In this document: in pieces, positions 39,488 to 50,476 of the stretch | Layout: each line of letters begins with the position of its first letter | Position numbering within the stretch: the first letter of the stretch is position 1 | Origin: Halothiobacillus sp. | GTDB lineage: Bacteria > Pseudomonadota > Gammaproteobacteria > Halothiobacillales > Halothiobacillaceae | Direction: 5' to 3' | NCBI GenBank assembly: GCA_024635755.1 | Contig: JAGXIF010000002.1 | Span: forward strand, 1 to 64,000 | DNA: 64,000 nucleotides | The notes under the pieces: model-generated | What the model was told of the DNA's origin: nothing | Seen by the model: only the letters and a program-made list of their open reading frames with translations | Databases searched by the model: none | Made by a program: the position numbers and the translations under genes

Positions 39488-41926
39488 TTACCGGAACCAG
39501 TCCCAGAATCCGTTGGCGCCATCGCCCTTGTCTGTCCCGCCCTGGCAACCGTCGGCCCTTGCCGGCCGATGGGCGGCGATGAACGGCAGCGACTCGCCCG
39601 GGCATCGCTCGGGCACGACGTGGCGTCGCACCGGGTCCACCCGAGCGAATTCCACCCCGCGTGGTGGCTGCATGTCGCGCGGCTGGTTGTCGAGCTGCAC
39701 GAAGGTCTCGGCCCACAGCGGCAGCGCGCTGCTCGAGCCGGTGAGATTGCTGGCGCGGTCATCGTCGCGCCCCACCCAGATCACGCCGACGCGATTGCCG
39801 GTAAAGCCGGCGAACCAGGCATCCCGGCCCTCGTTGGTGGTGCCGGTCTTGCCGGCCACGCCTACCGACGGCGGGATCACCTGGTTCAGACGGGTGGAGG
39901 TGCCCTCGGCCACCACCGTCTGCAGACCGTACTGCAGCAGGTAGAGCGGCTCGCGGTCGGCGGCGCGGCGCACGTTGAGCGAGTAACTCGACAGCGCCCT
40001 GCCCTCGCGGTCCACTACCGTGCGGATCGCCCGAAGCGGCGTCATGAAGCCATCACCGGACAGAGTGTGATACATCTGAGCCACTTCCAGCGGCGTCATG
40101 GTCATCGAGCCCAGCAGCATGGAGGGGTAAAACGGCTGCGGTCGCGGCGCGCCCAGCCGGGCGAGGGTCGCGGCCACCGAGTCCAGCCCCAACGCCATGC
40201 CCAATCGCACGCTGGGCACATTGCGTGAGTGGGCCAGGGCTTCGAGCAGCGGGGTGCTGCCGTGGAACTCGCGACTGTAGTTCTGCGGCTCCCAGTCCTC
40301 CGAACCGCGCTGCTCAATGACCGTCGGCTCGTCCGCGAGCGGGGTGATCAGCGAGTAGTCCGCCGGCCGGGATAAGGCCGTCAGATAGATCGCCGGCTTG
40401 ATCAATGACCCGATCTGGCGATGGGCGTCCAGCGCGCGATCGTATCCCTCGAAATGCGCGTCACGCCCGCCGATCATCGCCTCGATCTCTCCGGTACTCA
40501 CCGAGGAAATCACACCGGCGGTCTCCAAGCTGCCGGCGTCCAGCCCGCGATTTTCCTCGACCTGGTCGAGACGCGCGGTGCTGTCTTCCAACGCCTTCTG
40601 CACCTGCGGGCGCAGCGTGGTGAAGATCTTGAGCCCCTTGCTCCGCAGATCGTCGCGATCGTACTGCTCAAGCAGTTGACGCCGCACCAGGTCGACGAAT
40701 GCCGGATGACGCGCCCGGGAGCCGGCCTTCTCCAGCACTCCCAGGGGGCGTGCCTGCCACTGGGCGCCCGTGGTCGGATCGACCAGCCCGACGTCGATCA
40801 TCACGTCGATGACCACATTGCGGCGCGCTAGGGCCCGCTCGGGATTGCGGCGCGGATTGTAGTAGTTCGCCCCCTTGACCATGCCCACCAGCAAGGCGAT
40901 TTGCTCGGGCTTGAGTTCATCGATGGGTCGACCGAAATAGAAGCTCGCCGCCAGGCCGAAACCGTGGATGGCACGCCCCCCGTCCTGCCCCAGATAAACC
41001 TCGTTAAGGTAGGCCTCGAGGATCTTCTCCTTGGGGTAGTGCCACTCCATCTCGAGGGCCATGATCATCTCGGCGAACTTGCGCCGGTAGGTACGATCCT
41101 GGGTTAGGAAAAAATTCTTTGCCAATTGCTGGGTAATGGTGCTGCCGCCCTGGACCCGCTCGCCCGAAACCAGGTTGGTCAGAAAGGCACGCAGAATGGA
41201 GGTGGGCACCACCCCGCTATGCTCATGGAAGGCACGGTCCTCCACCGCCAGGAGGGCGTCGAGCAGCAGCGGCGCCTGTTCGATCACATGCGTGACATCC
41301 AGCAGGACGCGGTCCTCGGCATGGTTGGGATAGAGCGTACCGATCGAGCGCGGCTCGAGCCGGATGATGCCGATCGATTCGCCGTCGGCATCGTCAAGTT
41401 CGGCCACCGCGCCGTCGACGATACGCGCCTGCACTCGCCGGGCCGGCTGTTCACCGTCGGCAAAGCCAAAGGCACGCCGATGGAAGGCGACCTCGTTGCC
41501 GCGTCGCCGGTAGGTGCCCGTCTCCTCGATCGATCCCGCCGACTCGTAGTTGAGCCGCTCGAGACCGGCGACCAGATCGGCAAGCGTCAGGGGTTGCCCG
41601 ATATAGATCTCGTCGGGAGCGGCGTACACGGTCGCCGGCATGGTAAACAGCGCGCCCTCGAAGCGCTCGGTCACTCGTTCGTTGAGGTACCAGGCCCAAC
41701 CCGCGAGCAACACCACCGCCACCAGCAGCAAGACACCCCCGAACCGCAGCGTCAGTCGACGCAGACGGGCATGCCAGGTCGGCATGGCCTTCTTGGCCGA
41801 CCGCCCCCGCGCCCCGCCGTTACTCGACCGGCGGGGCCTGGGGTTGGGATTGGAGTTGGATCTCGACTTGCCTCGCGGCGTCGTGCCGCCCTTTCTGCCT
41901 GTGCGATTGCCCTTACCGGATGCCAC
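39488..41926 (-). CDS. mrcB: Penicillin-binding protein 1B
   Basis: Transglycosylase motifs AVEDRAFHEHSGV and GGSTITQQLAKNFFL; transpeptidase GKTGTTNEGRDAWFAGFTG; short cytoplasmic N-terminus plus one TM. Confidence 0.94.
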   Translation of the reverse strand: MASGKGNRTGRKGGTTPRGKSRSNSNPNPRPRRSSNGGARGRSAKKAMPTWHARLRRLTLRFGGVLLLVAVVLLAGWAWYLNERVTERFEGALFTMPATVYAAPDEIYIGQPLTLADLVAGLERLNYESAGSIEETGTYRRRGNEVAFHRRAFGFADGEQPARRVQARIVDGAVAELDDADGESIGIIRLEPRSIGTLYPNHAEDRVLLDVTHVIEQAPLLLDALLAVEDRAFHEHSGVVPTSILRAFLTNLVSGERVQGGSTITQQLAKNFFLTQDRTYRRKFAEMIMALEMEWHYPKEKILEAYLNEVYLGQDGGRAIHGFGLAASFYFGRPIDELKPEQIALLVGMVKGANYYNPRRNPERALARRNVVIDVMIDVGLVDPTTGAQWQARPLGVLEKAGSRARHPAFVDLVRRQLLEQYDRDDLRSKGLKIFTTLRPQVQKALEDSTARLDQVEENRGLDAGSLETAGVISSVSTGEIEAMIGGRDAHFEGYDRALDAHRQIGSLIKPAIYLTALSRPADYSLITPLADEPTVIEQRGSEDWEPQNYSREFHGSTPLLEALAHSRNVPSVRLGMALGLDSVAATLARLGAPRPQPFYPSMLLGSMTMTPLEVAQMYHTLSGDGFMTPLRAIRTVVDREGRALSSYSLNVRRAADREPLYLLQYGLQTVVAEGTSTRLNQVIPPSVGVAGKTGTTNEGRDAWFAGFTGNRVGVIWVGRDDDRASNLTGSSSALPLWAETFVQLDNQPRDMQPPRGVEFARVDPVRRHVVPERCPGESLPFIAAHRPARADGCQGGTDKGDGANGFWDWFR

Positions 41927-42085
41927 GTATCAACCACGCTGTTACACTTTTGCCAAAAGAGCCGGGCCGCGTCACGACGCGGCCCGGCCGCCAGTCTATC
42001 AGGCCGGGGAAAACGGCGGGGGACGACGGACCTCACCCGCCGACCTACCGCATCATCGCCCGGCCCACTTTACCCAGGAGAGCCC

Positions 42086-43600
42086 ATGTCCGAGCACCCG
42101 CAAGAGCGACTGATCGAACGATTCAAGGAAAACCTTGCCCAGCAGGACCCGTCCCTCGAGCACCTGCAGACGCATATCTCGCATGTGTTTCTTACCGGTC
42201 CCTGGGCCTACAAGGTCAAAAAGCCGATGAATTTCGGTTTTCTCGACTTTTCCAGCCTCGATCGGCGCCGGCATTTCTGCCACGAGGAGTTGCGCCTGAA
42301 TGCCCGCCTGGCCCCCGACCTCTACGACGGCGTGATGGGCCTGGACGAGGAAGGCCAACTGATAGATGACATCGACAACGCCGAAGAGTTCGTCATCCGG
42401 ATGCGGCGGTTCGCTCAGGACGACCGATTGGACAACGTCGCCCGCCGCGTCGGGCTGGACGAGGCACTGGTCACGCAGATCGCCGACCTGATTGCCAACT
42501 TCCACGCCAAGGCCGAAGTCGCCGCCGCCGAGACCCATTTCGGCACGCCGGAGGCCGTCTGGGCGCCGATGGAGCAGAACCTGGAACAGATCGCGCCATT
42601 CCTCGAAACCGAGGCGGATCGCGAGCGCCTCGCCCGCCTCGACACCGTCTCGCGCGCCGCCTTCGAGGCCGTGCGCCCCACGCTGGCCGAGCGCAAACGG
42701 ACCGGTCATGTCCGCGAGTGCCATGGCGACATGCACCTGGCCAATATGGCCCTGCAGCATGGCGAGGTCACCATCTTCGACGGCATCGAGTTCAACGACG
42801 ATTTCCGCTGGACCGACACCGCCAATGATCTCGCCTTCGCCCTGATGGACCTGCACAAGCGCCGGCTCGTGGCCGCCGCCCGCCAACTGCTCAACCGCTA
42901 TCTCGAGGCCAGCGGCGATTACGAGGCCTTGCCGACCCTGCGCTTCTACCAGGGCTACCGTGCCGCGGTACGCGCCAAGATCGCCCTGCTCGGCCTGCGC
43001 GCCGGCATGCCGGACGAAGAGCGCGAGGAGGTCTGGCAGGACTTCCGCGACTACAGCGATCTCGCCATCGCCTTCTTCGAGCCCGCCCGCGGCGAGATCT
43101 TCATCACCGTGGGCGTCAGCGGCAGTGGCAAGTCGCTGGCCAGCAATGAATTGGTGGTCGGCCGCGGCGCCGTCCGCGTGCGCTCGGATGCCGAACGCCA
43201 GCGCCTGTTCACGGACCCGGCCGAGCGCTACACCGACATGGCCACCGACCGGACCTATGCCCGGCTCGAAGCGATCGCCCGTTTCGGGGCGGCGGCCGGC
43301 TGGCCCATGGCCATCGACGCGACCTTCCTCGGTCGGGCACGCCGCACTCGATTCCAGGGACTGGCCGAGGACATGGACGTGCCGTTCACCATCCTGTTCA
43401 TCGAATGCGACAACGAGCAATTGCTCGACTATCTCCGGGAACGTCGCGCCCACGGTCGCGACATATCCGAGGCCGACGAACAGGTACTCGAACGCCAACT
43501 GCAAAAACTCGAGCCGCTCACACCGGCCGAAGCCAGGCACTGCGTGCGCCTCAAGTGCGACGCCCCGTTCGGGCCGCAAATTGCCGAGCGCCTAAACTAA
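42086..43600 (+). CDS. Bifunctional aminoglycoside phosphotransferase-like / AAA ATPase protein
   Basis: HISHVFLTGPWAYKVKKPMNFGFLDFSSLDRRRHFCHEELRLNARLAPDLY; C-terminal P-loop VGVSGSGKSLAS. Confidence 0.9.
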   Translation: MSEHPQERLIERFKENLAQQDPSLEHLQTHISHVFLTGPWAYKVKKPMNFGFLDFSSLDRRRHFCHEELRLNARLAPDLYDGVMGLDEEGQLIDDIDNAEEFVIRMRRFAQDDRLDNVARRVGLDEALVTQIADLIANFHAKAEVAAAETHFGTPEAVWAPMEQNLEQIAPFLETEADRERLARLDTVSRAAFEAVRPTLAERKRTGHVRECHGDMHLANMALQHGEVTIFDGIEFNDDFRWTDTANDLAFALMDLHKRRLVAAARQLLNRYLEASGDYEALPTLRFYQGYRAAVRAKIALLGLRAGMPDEEREEVWQDFRDYSDLAIAFFEPARGEIFITVGVSGSGKSLASNELVVGRGAVRVRSDAERQRLFTDPAERYTDMATDRTYARLEAIARFGAAAGWPMAIDATFLGRARRTRFQGLAEDMDVPFTILFIECDNEQLLDYLRERRAHGRDISEADEQVLERQLQKLEPLTPAEARHCVRLKCDAPFGPQIAERLN

Positions 43601-43771
43601 CTATTGCGTAACTTGGGTTAACCGGGGCTGATCCCCGCGCTCAAGGGGAGATGAATCCGGCCCTCACCCAGCGGCGGCACACTCCTGTCGCCCCTGCCGA
43701 TCGAGGGTGATCGCTGACAAGGCTCTCGGGCGCGACGCGTCCAACACGGGCGCGTGTCAGACGGGGCGGGC

Positions 43772-45184
43772 CTACTCCAGCGGTTCGACTGTGGCCCCGC
43801 TGCGGATGGCATCCACGGCCAGCCGATACATGTCGATGTCCAACGGATACTCGTCGCTATCCACAAGCAGCTCGCGGAGCTCACCCTCGGAATGCGCCGT
43901 GCCGTGATAGCGCCAGTGGCGAAACAAATGGCGTTCCTCCATGCCGTCGCGCACCTCTCGAATCGCGATGGCGCCGGGATACGGCCAGGCCTTAAGCGCC
44001 AACGGCGCCAGCGCCTGCTTGAGACGCAGTCGATGAGCGATTTCGGGCTCCTTACCGGCGCACAGCCCACCACACTGCCCGATCTGGTGGGCGAAACAGG
44101 CACGCCCCGCCCCCTTCTCCAGACCAAGATATTGCGGACAGAGCCGGTACTCCTTGGCCAGTTCGCTCAAGCGTTCGCGTGCCTTCATCCGCGAGCGGAA
44201 CACCCCATGCGCTCGCCCCAAGTCCGACGGAGCCAGCTCGTCGATCTGTACCAGCGCCGGGGGGTCGCCCGATTGGTCGTCCCAGTACCAGGCGAGCAGG
44301 CCGCGACGCGCGCGCAGCCGGCGGTTGAAGATCGGCTGCTCGCTCTTGACCAGTCGAGCCTCGGTGAGCAGCGCACCGATCTCGCCGGCGGTCTCGATCC
44401 AGTCGATTTCATGGGTCTGCTGGGCGATGCGCATCTCGCGGTCGCTGCGATGGTCGTCGGAGAAGTGCGAGCGCACCCGGGCACGCAGATTGACGCTCTT
44501 GCCCACGTACAGCAGCGCGCCCTCCTCGCCGAAAAAGCGGTAGATCCCGGGCACGCCGGGTACGGCATCCAGACGGGCGGGGTCGAGGTTGGGCGGCGTG
44601 CTGGCACGACTGACCTGCCGCCTCAGGGCCTCGACCACCGCCCCGACACCGTCGCGCTCGATGAAACGGGCCACCAGGGCGGGCAGGGCCTGGCAATCGC
44701 CCATGGCACGGTGACGATCCCCCACCGGCAGACGATGTCGAGTCACCAGGCTGTCGAGGTTGTGGCGGCGCTCCGTGCGGTCCATTCGCCGCGAGAGCTT
44801 GACGGTACACAATTCACCCAACCCCAGACCCTTGCCTGCCTGACGGAAGGCATTGCGCAGAAAGCCCGCGTCGAAACGCGCGTTGTGGGCCACCAGCCAG
44901 CGGCCTTCCAACAGTCCGACCACCTCGTCGGCCAGCCGACCGAATGCCGGCGCGTCGACGACCATTTCGTCACTGATGCCGGTCAGGCGGGTGATGGTGG
45001 GCGGAATCGCCACGCCGGGGTCGATCAGGCTCTGGAACGACTCGCCGACCACGCCGTGATCAACGGGAATGATGGCGATCTCGGTCAACCGGTCACGGGT
45101 GGGCCGCGTGCCGGTGGTCTCGACGTCGACGAAGGCCAGACGCTCAAAAGGCGCCGGCAGGGATGCCAGCGCCTCGATACGCAT
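43772..45184 (-). CDS. DnaQ-like exonuclease fused to UvrC/Cho-type GIY-YIG nuclease
   Basis: FVDVETTGTRPTRDRLTEIAII; LVAHNARFDAGFL; GVPGIYRFFGEEGALLYVGKSVNLRARVRSHF. Confidence 0.88.
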   Translation of the reverse strand: MRIEALASLPAPFERLAFVDVETTGTRPTRDRLTEIAIIPVDHGVVGESFQSLIDPGVAIPPTITRLTGISDEMVVDAPAFGRLADEVVGLLEGRWLVAHNARFDAGFLRNAFRQAGKGLGLGELCTVKLSRRMDRTERRHNLDSLVTRHRLPVGDRHRAMGDCQALPALVARFIERDGVGAVVEALRRQVSRASTPPNLDPARLDAVPGVPGIYRFFGEEGALLYVGKSVNLRARVRSHFSDDHRSDREMRIAQQTHEIDWIETAGEIGALLTEARLVKSEQPIFNRRLRARRGLLAWYWDDQSGDPPALVQIDELAPSDLGRAHGVFRSRMKARERLSELAKEYRLCPQYLGLEKGAGRACFAHQIGQCGGLCAGKEPEIAHRLRLKQALAPLALKAWPYPGAIAIREVRDGMEERHLFRHWRYHGTAHSEGELRELLVDSDEYPLDIDMYRLAVDAIRSGATVEPLE

Positions 45185-45212
45185 GCCGGGCTGGAACGGG
45201 TTGGTCAACCTA

Positions 45213-46559
45213 TCAAGCGTCCAGTGTCTCCACCCGCATGCGCACCACCGGGGCACGTACGGTGTCGAGCGCCTCGATCTCGGCGATCGCCTCGTTCATG
45301 TCTTTCTCCCGCACCTGGTGAGTCAGCATGACGATCGGCAGGGTGCGCTCGTCCTCGGACATCTCCTTTTGCATCATCGCCTCGATCGACACGCCGTGGT
45401 CGGCGAGGATCTGGGCGATCCGCGCCAGCACGCCCGGCTTGTCCTCGACCGCCAGCCGCAGGTAGTAGGCCGTGGCGATCGAGTCCATCGGCACCACCGG
45501 CATGTCGCTGATCTGGTCGGGCACCACCGCCAGGTGCGGCACGCGGTGCAGCGGGTCGGCGGTGAGCGTGCGCACCACGTCGACGAGATCCGCGACCACC
45601 GCGGAGGCGGTCGGCTCGGCCCCGGCGCCGGCGCCGTAGTACATGGTCGGGCCGACGGAATCGCCCCATACCAACACGGCGTTCTGCACCCCATCGACGT
45701 TCGCCAGCAGGCGACGCTCGGGGATCAGGGTCGGGTGGACGCGCAGCTCGACGCCATCGTCACGCTGGCGCGCGATACCCAGGTGCTTGATCTGGTAACC
45801 GAATTCCCCGGCGTACTCGACGTCCTCGGTCTCGATACCGCTGATGCCTTCCGTGTAGACCTCGTCGAACTTGAGTGGCATACCGAAGGCGATCGCGGCG
45901 AGGATGGTCAACTTGTGCGCCGCATCGATACCTTCCACGTCGAAGGTGGGATCGGCCTCGGCGAAGCCCAGGTACTGTGCCTCGGCGAGCACCTCGGCGA
46001 ACGCCCGGCCCTCGTCGCGCATGGCGGTGAGGATGTAGTTGCCGGTGCCGTTGATGATGCCGGCGAGCCACTCGATGCGGTTGCCCGCCAGTCCTTCGCG
46101 GATCGCCTTGATGATGGGGATGCCACCGGCTACGGCCGCCTCGAAGGCGACCATGGTGTGATGCTTTTGCGCCAGTTCGAACAGATCCATGCCCTCGTGG
46201 GCGATCAGCGCCTTGTTCGCGGTGATCACCGGCTTGCCCAGCTCCAGCGCACGACGGATCAGGTCCCCGGCCGGTTTCATCCCGCCGATCAGTTCGATCA
46301 CCACGTCGACGTCGGGGTTTTCCACCACCTCCATGGGATCGGTGGTCAACAGGATGCCTTCTAGGGGGCATATCCGCGGGGTGTCGAGATTGCGCGCCGA
46401 GGCATGCAGCACCTCGATCCGTCGCCCGGCACGCCGTGCGATTTCATCGGCGTTGTTCAACAGGACGTTGACCACGCCACCGCCGACGGTTCCCAGGCCC
46501 AGCAGCCCGACTCGGACCGGTGGCAGTTGTTCTTGATTGCTGTTCGGCATCTGGCTCAT
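45213..46559 (-). CDS. hom: Homoserine dehydrogenase
   Basis: [31 protein letters not shown]-terminal ACT domain. Confidence 0.96.
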   Translation of the reverse strand: MSQMPNSNQEQLPPVRVGLLGLGTVGGGVVNVLLNNADEIARRAGRRIEVLHASARNLDTPRICPLEGILLTTDPMEVVENPDVDVVIELIGGMKPAGDLIRRALELGKPVITANKALIAHEGMDLFELAQKHHTMVAFEAAVAGGIPIIKAIREGLAGNRIEWLAGIINGTGNYILTAMRDEGRAFAEVLAEAQYLGFAEADPTFDVEGIDAAHKLTILAAIAFGMPLKFDEVYTEGISGIETEDVEYAGEFGYQIKHLGIARQRDDGVELRVHPTLIPERRLLANVDGVQNAVLVWGDSVGPTMYYGAGAGAEPTASAVVADLVDVVRTLTADPLHRVPHLAVVPDQISDMPVVPMDSIATAYYLRLAVEDKPGVLARIAQILADHGVSIEAMMQKEMSEDERTLPIVMLTHQVREKDMNEAIAEIEALDTVRAPVVRMRVETLDA

Positions 46560-47764
46560 TGCCCTCCCTCCGACGGTACGGGTACGCCATGGGCGCGAAA
46601 CATCGCCTTGATGCCACGAATGGCCTGGCGGGTGCGGTGTTCGTTCTCGATCAGAGAAAAGCGTACGTGGTCGTCGCCGTAATCACCGAAACCGATACCC
46701 GGCGAGACGGCCACCTTGGCCTCGGCCAGCAACAACTTGGTGAACTCCAGCGAGCCCAGGTGGGCAAAGGCCTCGGGGATCTTCGCCCAGACAAACATGG
46801 TCGCCTTGGGCGGCTCGACCGGCCAACCGGCGGCGTTCAGGCCCTCGCAAAGCACGTCGCGACGACGGCGGTACATGTCGCAGATCTCGTCGACACAGGT
46901 CTGGTCGCCTTCCAGGGCCAGGATCGAGGCCACCTGGATCGGCGTGAAGGTGCCGTAGTCGAAATACGACTTGATCCGGGCCAGGGCGTTGACCAGCGTC
47001 GGGTTGCCGACCATGAAGCCCACCCGCCAGCCGGGCATGTTGTAACTCTTCGACAGGGTGAAGAACTCGACCGCCACGTCCTTCGCACCCGGCACCTGCA
47101 TGATCGACGGCGCCTTGTAGCCATCGAAGACGATGTCGGCATAGGCCAGGTCGTGCACCACCCAGATACCCGCCTCGCGGCAGATCTCGACCACCTTCTC
47201 GAAGAACTCCAGGTCCACGCATTGCGTGGTCGGGTTCGCCGGGAAGTTGAGGATCAGCATCTTCGGCTTGGGCCAGGTTTCCTTGATCGCCCGCTTGAGC
47301 TCTTCGAAGAAATCCACGCCCGGCGTCAGACGCACATGGCGAATGTCCGCGTCGGCGATCACCGAGCCATAAGGGTGAATCGGGTAGGCCGGGTTGGGCA
47401 CCAGCACCGTATCGCCCGCCGAAAGCGTGGCCATCGCCAGGTGTCCGAGCCCTTCCTTGGAGCCGATGGTGACGATCGCCTCGGACTCGGGATCGATATC
47501 GACCCCGTAGCGGCGCTCGTACCAGTTGGCCATGGCCCGGCGCAGACGCGGGATGCCCTTGGATTGCGAATAGCGATGCGTGTCACCCCGGCGCGCGGCC
47601 TCCACCATCTTCTCGACGATATGAGGCGGGGTCGGCTGGTCCGGATTCCCCATGCCGAAGTCGACGATGTCCTCGCCGGCGGCACGCGCCTTTGCCTTGA
47701 GCTCCCCGATGATATTGAACACGTAGGGCGGCAGTCGCTTGATGCGGGCGAAATGTTCGTTCAC
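46556..47764 (-). CDS. alaC: Alanine transaminase-like class I/II aminotransferase (GTG start)
   Basis: [67 protein letters not shown]. Confidence 0.88.
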   Translation of the reverse strand: MNEHFARIKRLPPYVFNIIGELKAKARAAGEDIVDFGMGNPDQPTPPHIVEKMVEAARRGDTHRYSQSKGIPRLRRAMANWYERRYGVDIDPESEAIVTIGSKEGLGHLAMATLSAGDTVLVPNPAYPIHPYGSVIADADIRHVRLTPGVDFFEELKRAIKETWPKPKMLILNFPANPTTQCVDLEFFEKVVEICREAGIWVVHDLAYADIVFDGYKAPSIMQVPGAKDVAVEFFTLSKSYNMPGWRVGFMVGNPTLVNALARIKSYFDYGTFTPIQVASILALEGDQTCVDEICDMYRRRRDVLCEGLNAAGWPVEPPKATMFVWAKIPEAFAHLGSLEFTKLLLAEAKVAVSPGIGFGDYGDDHVRFSLIENEHRTRQAIRGIKAMFRAHGVPVPSEGGQ

Positions 47765-48100
47765 TTGGATACTTTGATGCGTCTTGAAGAGGTGGACGGG
47801 AAGCCGCTGCCTCGGCGCAAACACCGAAGACGGGCAAAGGCTACGAACAGTAAGGAGCGGCGGCCTGACTGTCAATGTCCCGACGCCGAAACCGCCGGCT
47901 CGATCATCGGGTCTCCCCATCGAGAAAGCGCGGCGAAATCGTCCCGGCCGCACACATGGGAAACAACCGCCTGGACGAATATCTAAAAAACCGATTGACC
48001 AAAACATCATATTATTGGCAAATGGAAAATCGGTCCACTAGGTTTACTTTCGTTTAAAAACAACGAAAACAAAAAACCAACGAAAATACTCGGAGATAAT

Positions 48101-48214
48101 ATGATCGCCATGCTATCGGTTACCGAAACGCTGCCATGGCGCCATTACGATCGCCGGGAGAAAACCCGGCCACTCGGATATCGAATCGACGAGCAATCAT
48201 CACTAACTGACTGA
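48101..48214 (+). CDS. Possible small ORF, 37 aa
   Basis: CGGAGATAATATG; MIAMLSVTETLPWRHYDRREKTRPLGYRIDEQSSLTD*. Confidence 0.2.
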   Translation: MIAMLSVTETLPWRHYDRREKTRPLGYRIDEQSSLTD

Positions 48215-48223
48215 CAATTACTC

Positions 48224-48250
48224 TCAAGTGGATTGAAAACCGGCCGAAAA
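48224..48250 (+). promoter_or_regulatory. Candidate sigma28 (FliA) promoter
   Basis: TCAAGTGG-N11-GCCGAAAA versus TAAAGTTT-N11-GCCGATAA, upstream of the chemoreceptor. Confidence 0.6.
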
Positions 48251-48283
48251 CAATAATCACACACGCCAGGACAGGAGGTCCGC

Positions 48284-50353
48284 ATGAAGGTCAATCTTCC
48301 CGTCACGCAGAAGAATCTGGATTACCCAGCCGACATGCAGCTGATCTCGACCACCGATCTCAAGGGGCAGATCCGCTACGTGAACCACGATTTCATCAAG
48401 GTCAGCGGCTACAGCTGGGACGAACTCATCGGCCAGCCGCACAACCTGATCCGCCACCCCGACATGCCGGCGGCGGCCTTCAAGGACATGTGGCAGACCA
48501 TCAATGCGGGCAACGTCTGGAATCAGCTGGTCAAGAATCGTTGCAAGAATGGCGACCATTACTGGGTGGACGCCTACGTCACGCCCGTGTACGCCGGCGA
48601 CGAGGTCGTCGGTTACCAGTCGATCCGCACCAAGCCCAGTAAGGAGGCCATCGCGAAAGCCGAGAAGCTCTATCGGTGGATGAACGAGCAGAAGGTCGAA
48701 AAACTGCCGCGAAAGCGGCAGCTGGCCAATCTGAGCCTAGGCAAGCTGACCTTCGCCGGCTTTGCCCTGCTGATTCTGCTCAACTTCGGCCAACTGGCGA
48801 ATGCCTTGATCGAGCAGGACCGCATGGCCGAACAGGTCGCCAGTCAGGCCGAACAGATCGAGGCCCTCCGCGAGCCGGACAATAGCGACCCGGGGGCACT
48901 CGCCGGGATAGAAACCGCCGCTTTCGCCGCGCACGGCAACACCCCGGCCGTCACCCTGGCAGCGTTGGCCATCCTGGTGTCCGTCCTGGTCTACCTGATG
49001 CTGTGGCGGCGGGTCTTCCGGCCGCTCAATCACACCGGCCACATCCTCAAGCGCATGGCCGGCGGCAAGCTCAAGCAGACCATCACGGTCTCGGGACATA
49101 ACGAGATTGGTGAGCTCAACCAGTCGACCAAGCTGCTCCAGGCGCGTCTGAATACCGTGTTCGGTCAGTTCACCGAGTCGGCCATGTCGCTGACGGCGTC
49201 GGCCGACCAGTTGTCGGCCACCGGGGACGAGACCCTGCGCCGCATGGACAAGCAAACTCGCGAGGTCGAACAGGTGGCCACGGCCATGAACGAAATGGCG
49301 CAGACGGTCGACGAGGTCGCCCGCAGCGCCGCCGAGACCGCGCACGCCGTGGAGAGCGCCGATCGCGAGGCTTATGGTGGCAAGGAACAGGTCCGGCGCA
49401 CCCACGAGGCCGTGGCCGATCTGTCGGGGCAATTCGAACAGACCGCCACGGCCATCGAGTCCCTGCGCGAACATGGCGATCGCATCGACAGCATTATCCA
49501 GGTCATTGGCGGCATCGCCGATCAGACCAACCTCCTGGCGCTGAACGCCGCCATCGAGGCGGCCCGCGCCGGCGAGCACGGCCGCGGCTTTGCCGTGGTC
49601 GCCGAGGAGGTGCGTGCCCTGGCCAGCAAGACCCAGGACTCGGCCGGCGAAATCCGCGGCATGATCGAATCGCTGCGCAACGGCATTCAGAACGCCGTCA
49701 CCAATGTCGAGGACGGCCGCAATCGCATGGACCAGGTGGAAACGCAGGCCGACGCCACCGACCGAGCACTCGATTCGATTACCGAGGCAGTGGACCAGAT
49801 CAACAACATGAGCAGCCAGATCGCCACGGCCACCGAGGAGCAGAGCTCGGTCGCCGAGGAGATGAGTCGCAACATCACCACGATCAGCGGCGAGACCGAG
49901 GACACCACCGAGAACAGCCGCCAAGTCGCCACTCTGGGCAACGATCTTTCCGAGATGGCCAACGAGCTGCAAAAGCTGCTCGCGCAGTTCAACACCGACA
50001 GCAGTGCCTCCTTCGATTTCGAATCGGCCAAGGCGGCCCATCGCGCCTGGAAAACCCGGCTGCGGGCCTACCTCAACGGTGACAGTGACGCCCTCGACCC
50101 GGACAAGGTCGCATCGGATCACCAGTGCGAACTGGGACGCTGGTATTTCGGGACGGGCAAGCAGAAGTTCGGCCACCTGACCGCCATGCAGGAGATCGAG
50201 AGACCGCATCGGCAACTGCATCGCAAGGTCAAGGAAATCATCGATCTCAAGCAGGCCGGACAACGCGAACAGGCCGAGGGCGAGCTCGATCAGGTCGACC
50301 GGCTGTCCGACCGCATCGTGGCCCTCCTCGACCGCGTCGAGCGCGAGGTGTAA
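48284..50353 (+). CDS. Methyl-accepting chemotaxis protein, Aer-like PAS, C-terminal CZB domain
   Basis: [42 protein letters not shown] hairpin [40 protein letters not shown]-like [18 protein letters not shown]. Confidence 0.94.
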   Translation: MKVNLPVTQKNLDYPADMQLISTTDLKGQIRYVNHDFIKVSGYSWDELIGQPHNLIRHPDMPAAAFKDMWQTINAGNVWNQLVKNRCKNGDHYWVDAYVTPVYAGDEVVGYQSIRTKPSKEAIAKAEKLYRWMNEQKVEKLPRKRQLANLSLGKLTFAGFALLILLNFGQLANALIEQDRMAEQVASQAEQIEALREPDNSDPGALAGIETAAFAAHGNTPAVTLAALAILVSVLVYLMLWRRVFRPLNHTGHILKRMAGGKLKQTITVSGHNEIGELNQSTKLLQARLNTVFGQFTESAMSLTASADQLSATGDETLRRMDKQTREVEQVATAMNEMAQTVDEVARSAAETAHAVESADREAYGGKEQVRRTHEAVADLSGQFEQTATAIESLREHGDRIDSIIQVIGGIADQTNLLALNAAIEAARAGEHGRGFAVVAEEVRALASKTQDSAGEIRGMIESLRNGIQNAVTNVEDGRNRMDQVETQADATDRALDSITEAVDQINNMSSQIATATEEQSSVAEEMSRNITTISGETEDTTENSRQVATLGNDLSEMANELQKLLAQFNTDSSASFDFESAKAAHRAWKTRLRAYLNGDSDALDPDKVASDHQCELGRWYFGTGKQKFGHLTAMQEIERPHRQLHRKVKEIIDLKQAGQREQAEGELDQVDRLSDRIVALLDRVEREV

Positions 50354-50476
50354 CGGCATCGCGTCGATTGCAGCTCAGTCGGCCGGCCGGCGTGCTAAGG
50401 TTCCGTCCATTCACACATGGGCCAGGGATCTCGGCCACGTGGGCTCCCTGGCCCTCAACCTGAAAGGGCCTTCCGC

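Noticed and set aside
41126-42085. Long N-terminal extension of the 42086 phosphotransferase/ATPase ORF
   Set aside because: Lies antisense to mrcB; SD-like AGGAG precedes ATG 42086.
48737-50411. 540-aa minus-strand ORF opposite the chemoreceptor
   Set aside because: Shadow ORF; the sense strand encodes a clear MCP.
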